From: Clostridium lundense DSM 17049
GTDB lineage: Bacteria > Bacillota > Clostridia > Clostridiales > Clostridiaceae
Reading direction: 5' to 3'
DNA: 64,000 bases
Assembly: GCF_000619945.1 (NCBI RefSeq)
Contig: NZ_JHVC01000010.1
Coordinates: forward strand, 62,001 to 126,000
Shown here: positions 61,848 through 64,000 of the stretch, one piece after another
Position numbering within the stretch: position 1 is the stretch's first letter
Layout: the number at the start of each line of letters is the position of its first letter
Made by a program: the position numbers and the translations under genes
The notes under the pieces: model-generated
Database searches by the model: none
Seen by the model: the letters and a program-made list of their open reading frames with translations, nothing else
What the model was told of the DNA's origin: nothing

Positions 61848-62801
61848 ATGTCATTTTCATCTAAGGTAAAAAATGAGGTTTGTAGATATACACAACTAAC
61901 TAAAGAGGAAGCTTTGGCAGAGTTATCTGCAATAATGAGAGTAAGTGGGACACTTACTTTTGGAGGCAACAGACATATTAGTTTTAAAATTACAACAGAA
62001 AATCCTGCCATTGCTAGACTTGTATTCAAGCTTTTAAAGGATCATTTTAGTATTCATACTAAAATAATGGTGAAAAAAAGTAATTCTTTCAAGAAAAATA
62101 ATGTATATATGATTCTTATAACAGAGGAAATGAATGTTACAAAATTACTAAGGGAAGCAGATGTTTTAAAGGGTGAAGAGGGTATTTTAGTGTTAAATTA
62201 TGCTATATCTGAAAAGATAGTGCATGACGATAAGACAAAAAGGGCTTATATTAGAGGCGCTTTTCTTGGTGGTGGAAGTATAAGTAATCCAGAAAAAACT
62301 TATCATTTAGAATTTGTAACTCATAATGATAACTACGCAGAGAACATATGTAAAATTATAAATAGTTATGGATTAGCCTCAAAAGTAATTCAAAGAAAGA
62401 GCAGTTATATAGTATATATAAAAGAAGGAGAACAAATTAGTGATTTATTAAATATTATAGGGGCACATTCATCTCTTTTAGAACTGGAAAATGTAAGAAT
62501 AATGAAGGAAATGAGAAATAATGTAAATAGGTTAGTGAATTGTGAAACAGCAAATTTGAGCAAAACTGTAAATGCTGCTGTTAGGCAAGTGGAGAGTATA
62601 AAGCTTATACAAAGTGAAATAGGACTTCAACGTCTTCCTAAGAATTTAAGGGATGTTGCAGAATTGAGGATGAAATATCCAGATGAGTCTTTAAAGGAGC
62701 TAGGAGAAATGCTAAACCCACCAGTAGGTAAATCTGGTGTTAATCACAGATTAAGAAGAATTGAGAAAATAGCAGATGAACTTAGAAAAGAAGGAAGGTA
62801 G
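61848..62801 (+). CDS. whiA: DNA-binding protein WhiA
   Basis: 317 residues. The N-terminal part has the LAGLIDADG-like homing-endonuclease fold without catalysis (SFSSKVKNEVCRY, RVSGTLTFGG, KRAYIRGAFLGGGSISNPEKTYHLEFVTHN) and the C-terminus has the helix-turn-helix (LRMKYPDESLKELGEMLNPPVGKSGVNHRLRRIEKIA). It affects division and chromosome segregation in Bacillus and sporulation in Streptomyces. Third in the rapZ-yvcK-whiA cluster. Confidence 0.97.
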   Translation: MSFSSKVKNEVCRYTQLTKEEALAELSAIMRVSGTLTFGGNRHISFKITTENPAIARLVFKLLKDHFSIHTKIMVKKSNSFKKNNVYMILITEEMNVTKLLREADVLKGEEGILVLNYAISEKIVHDDKTKRAYIRGAFLGGGSISNPEKTYHLEFVTHNDNYAENICKIINSYGLASKVIQRKSSYIVYIKEGEQISDLLNIIGAHSSLLELENVRIMKEMRNNVNRLVNCETANLSKTVNAAVRQVESIKLIQSEIGLQRLPKNLRDVAELRMKYPDESLKELGEMLNPPVGKSGVNHRLRRIEKIADELRKEGR

Positions 62802-62810
62802 AAGTTACAC

Positions 62811-64000
62811 ATGTCAAAACATGAAGAGGTTATTAAATATATTAGTAATTTATCAGTAGGAACCAAAATTTCTGTTAGAACTATGGCAAGTTTGTTAGGT
62901 ATAAGTGAAGGTACTGCATATAGGGCTATAAAAGATTGTGATGACATGGGGATTGTAACTACTATACCTAGAATTGGAACTGTTAGAATAGAAAAGGTTG
63001 AAAAAAAGAAAAAAGAAGTATTAACCTTTGGAGAAGTTATTAGCATAGTAGATGGTAGTATAGCCGCAGGGAAAGCTGGAATTCATAAAACTTTAGGCAA
63101 ATTTAAAATTGGAGCTATGACGCCAGAAGCTATAACAGAATATATAACTCCTGGGTCTTTATTAATAGTAGGAAATAGAGAAGAAGTACAGGAATTAGCA
63201 TTATTAAATGGATGTGGAATAATAATAACTGGAGGATTTAAGTGTAGTGATAATATTAAAAAATTAGCAAATGAAAAAGAAATGCCAGTAATTTGTTCTA
63301 TGTATGATACTTTTACTGTAGCAAGTATGATTAATAAAGCTATTTCTGAAACTATAGTGAAGCAGGATATAGTTATTATAGAAGATATTATGGATTGTAA
63401 CTATCCTTATCTAAAAAATACTGATACTATAAAACAATGGAAGGACTTAATGAATGTCACTTCTGAAGCAATGTTTCCAGTAGTAAATGGTGAAATGAAA
63501 TTACTAGGAGTGATATCACCAAATCAGTTACTAGAATCATTAAATGATGAAGATTTAATGGAAAAAGTGATGAATAAAAATGTAATAACATTGGAGCCCA
63601 AAACTACTGCAGCATATGCTAGTCATGTAATGGATAGGGAAGGAATTCAATTTTGTCCTGTAGTATATAGCAAAAAGTTAATTGGGGTAGTAAAAAGAAA
63701 AGATATAATGAGGGCACTACAATATGTATCAAAGCAGCATAAGACAGAGGAAAACTTAGAGAACATAGTATTGAAGAGATTCAAGTTTCATTGGGAAGGT
63801 GAGCAGATGCATTTTGAAGGAAGAATAACTCCAGAAATGTTGGACCCAGTGGGAACAGCTTCATGGAGTTCTTTAAATATGCTTCTTTCTTCTATGGCTA
63901 TAGTATGTTTGAAAGAAAAAAATAACATGAATTTATTTATTGATAGTATTTATACACACTTTATGAAACCAGTTCAGATAGATACAGATATTGATGCGTA
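62811..64000 (+). CDS. DRTGG/CBS domain protein, YtoI-like (3' end cut by window)
   Basis: Translated from the ATG at 62811 the frame stays open to the window end (396 codons). Order: winged-helix N-terminus (VGTKISVRTMASLLGISEGTAYRAIKD), a DRTGG domain (about 80-185; FGEVISIVDGSIAAGKAGIHKTLGKFKIGAM), a pair of CBS domains (about 195-310; VVNGEMKLLGVISPNQLLE, CPVVYSKKLIGVVKRKDIMRAL) and the start of a hotdog thioesterase-like domain (HFEGRITPEMLDPVGTASWSSL). CBS domains sense adenine nucleotides in relatives. It follows whiA by nine bases and may join that operon. Confidence 0.88.
   Translation, partial: MSKHEEVIKYISNLSVGTKISVRTMASLLGISEGTAYRAIKDCDDMGIVTTIPRIGTVRIEKVEKKKKEVLTFGEVISIVDGSIAAGKAGIHKTLGKFKIGAMTPEAITEYITPGSLLIVGNREEVQELALLNGCGIIITGGFKCSDNIKKLANEKEMPVICSMYDTFTVASMINKAISETIVKQDIVIIEDIMDCNYPYLKNTDTIKQWKDLMNVTSEAMFPVVNGEMKLLGVISPNQLLESLNDEDLMEKVMNKNVITLEPKTTAAYASHVMDREGIQFCPVVYSKKLIGVVKRKDIMRALQYVSKQHKTEENLENIVLKRFKFHWEGEQMHFEGRITPEMLDPVGTASWSSLNMLLSSMAIVCLKEKNNMNLFIDSIYTHFMKPVQIDTDIDA

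Noticed and set aside
1..64000. Search for tRNA, rRNA, CRISPR array, prophage or intact transposase
   Set aside because: No clover-leaf or rRNA-like blocks, no regularly spaced direct repeats and no transposase or integrase motifs were found by eye.

Overview
The window is a low-GC, AT-rich stretch of a Clostridium-type Firmicute chromosome. Gene content and order (acpS-nnr-ydcC-like-alr-ndoAI/ndoA; yitT-ftsE-ftsX-ctp-PDZ-uvrB-uvrA; rapZ-yvcK-whiA), TTG/GTG starts behind strong AGGAGG sites, and abundant cis-acting RNAs all fit a cluster I Clostridium. The botulinum/sporogenes group is my best guess from overall impression only. No rRNA, tRNA, CRISPR array, phage or intact insertion sequence was seen.

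Layout. 1-4600: a 5'-cut CPBP protease, then a minus-strand vitamin B12 uptake operon (btuF-btuC-btuD plus a CGGC-domain protein) behind a cobalamin riboswitch. 4754-7960: DUF969-DUF979-pcp, probably 5-oxoproline or pyroglutamyl peptide handling, then a Crp/Fnr regulator. 8155-9651: a secreted coiled-coil protein and an acetyltransferase remnant. 9707-15700: a sigma-54 activator of the LevR type, a textbook -24/-12 promoter, a lactose/cellobiose-type PTS (IIB, IIC, IIA) and a MupG-like 6-phospho-glycosidase. 15761-21617: an M20 amidohydrolase with its membrane partner, a GH112 galactosyl-hexosamine phosphorylase and a small phosphoesterase. 21840-24787: Mg2+ riboswitch (M-box), a leader ORF with competing hairpins, and mgtA. 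24895-28271: a Fur-box promoter driving a shortened [FeFe]-hydrogenase-like protein and a NitT/TauT-type ABC importer. 28287-29781: an attenuated leader, structured repeats, an ECF S component and a methyltransferase. 30460-33660: a BrkB-like protein, a SAM-riboswitch-controlled NhaC-family carrier (probable methionine transporter) and a small export protein.

From about 34400 to the end the window is mostly conserved housekeeping: holo-ACP synthase, NAD(P)HX repair, a sporulation-type lipoprotein, alanine racemase, the NdoAI/NdoA (MazEF) module, a split transketolase, YitT, FtsEX, a C-terminal processing protease, a MinJ-like PDZ protein, UvrB, UvrA, an FHA-FtsW-PBP cell-wall module, a YhaM-like nuclease, YdjM, UvrC, MurB, RapZ, YvcK, WhiA and a DRTGG/CBS protein that runs off the end.

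The most interesting parts are regulatory or accessory: the Fur-controlled degenerate hydrogenase plus importer, the three-element leader switch in front of mgtA, the possible guanidine-type riboswitch before the ECF gene, and the sigma-54-controlled amino-sugar PTS. All functions come from reading motifs and context; no database search was possible.
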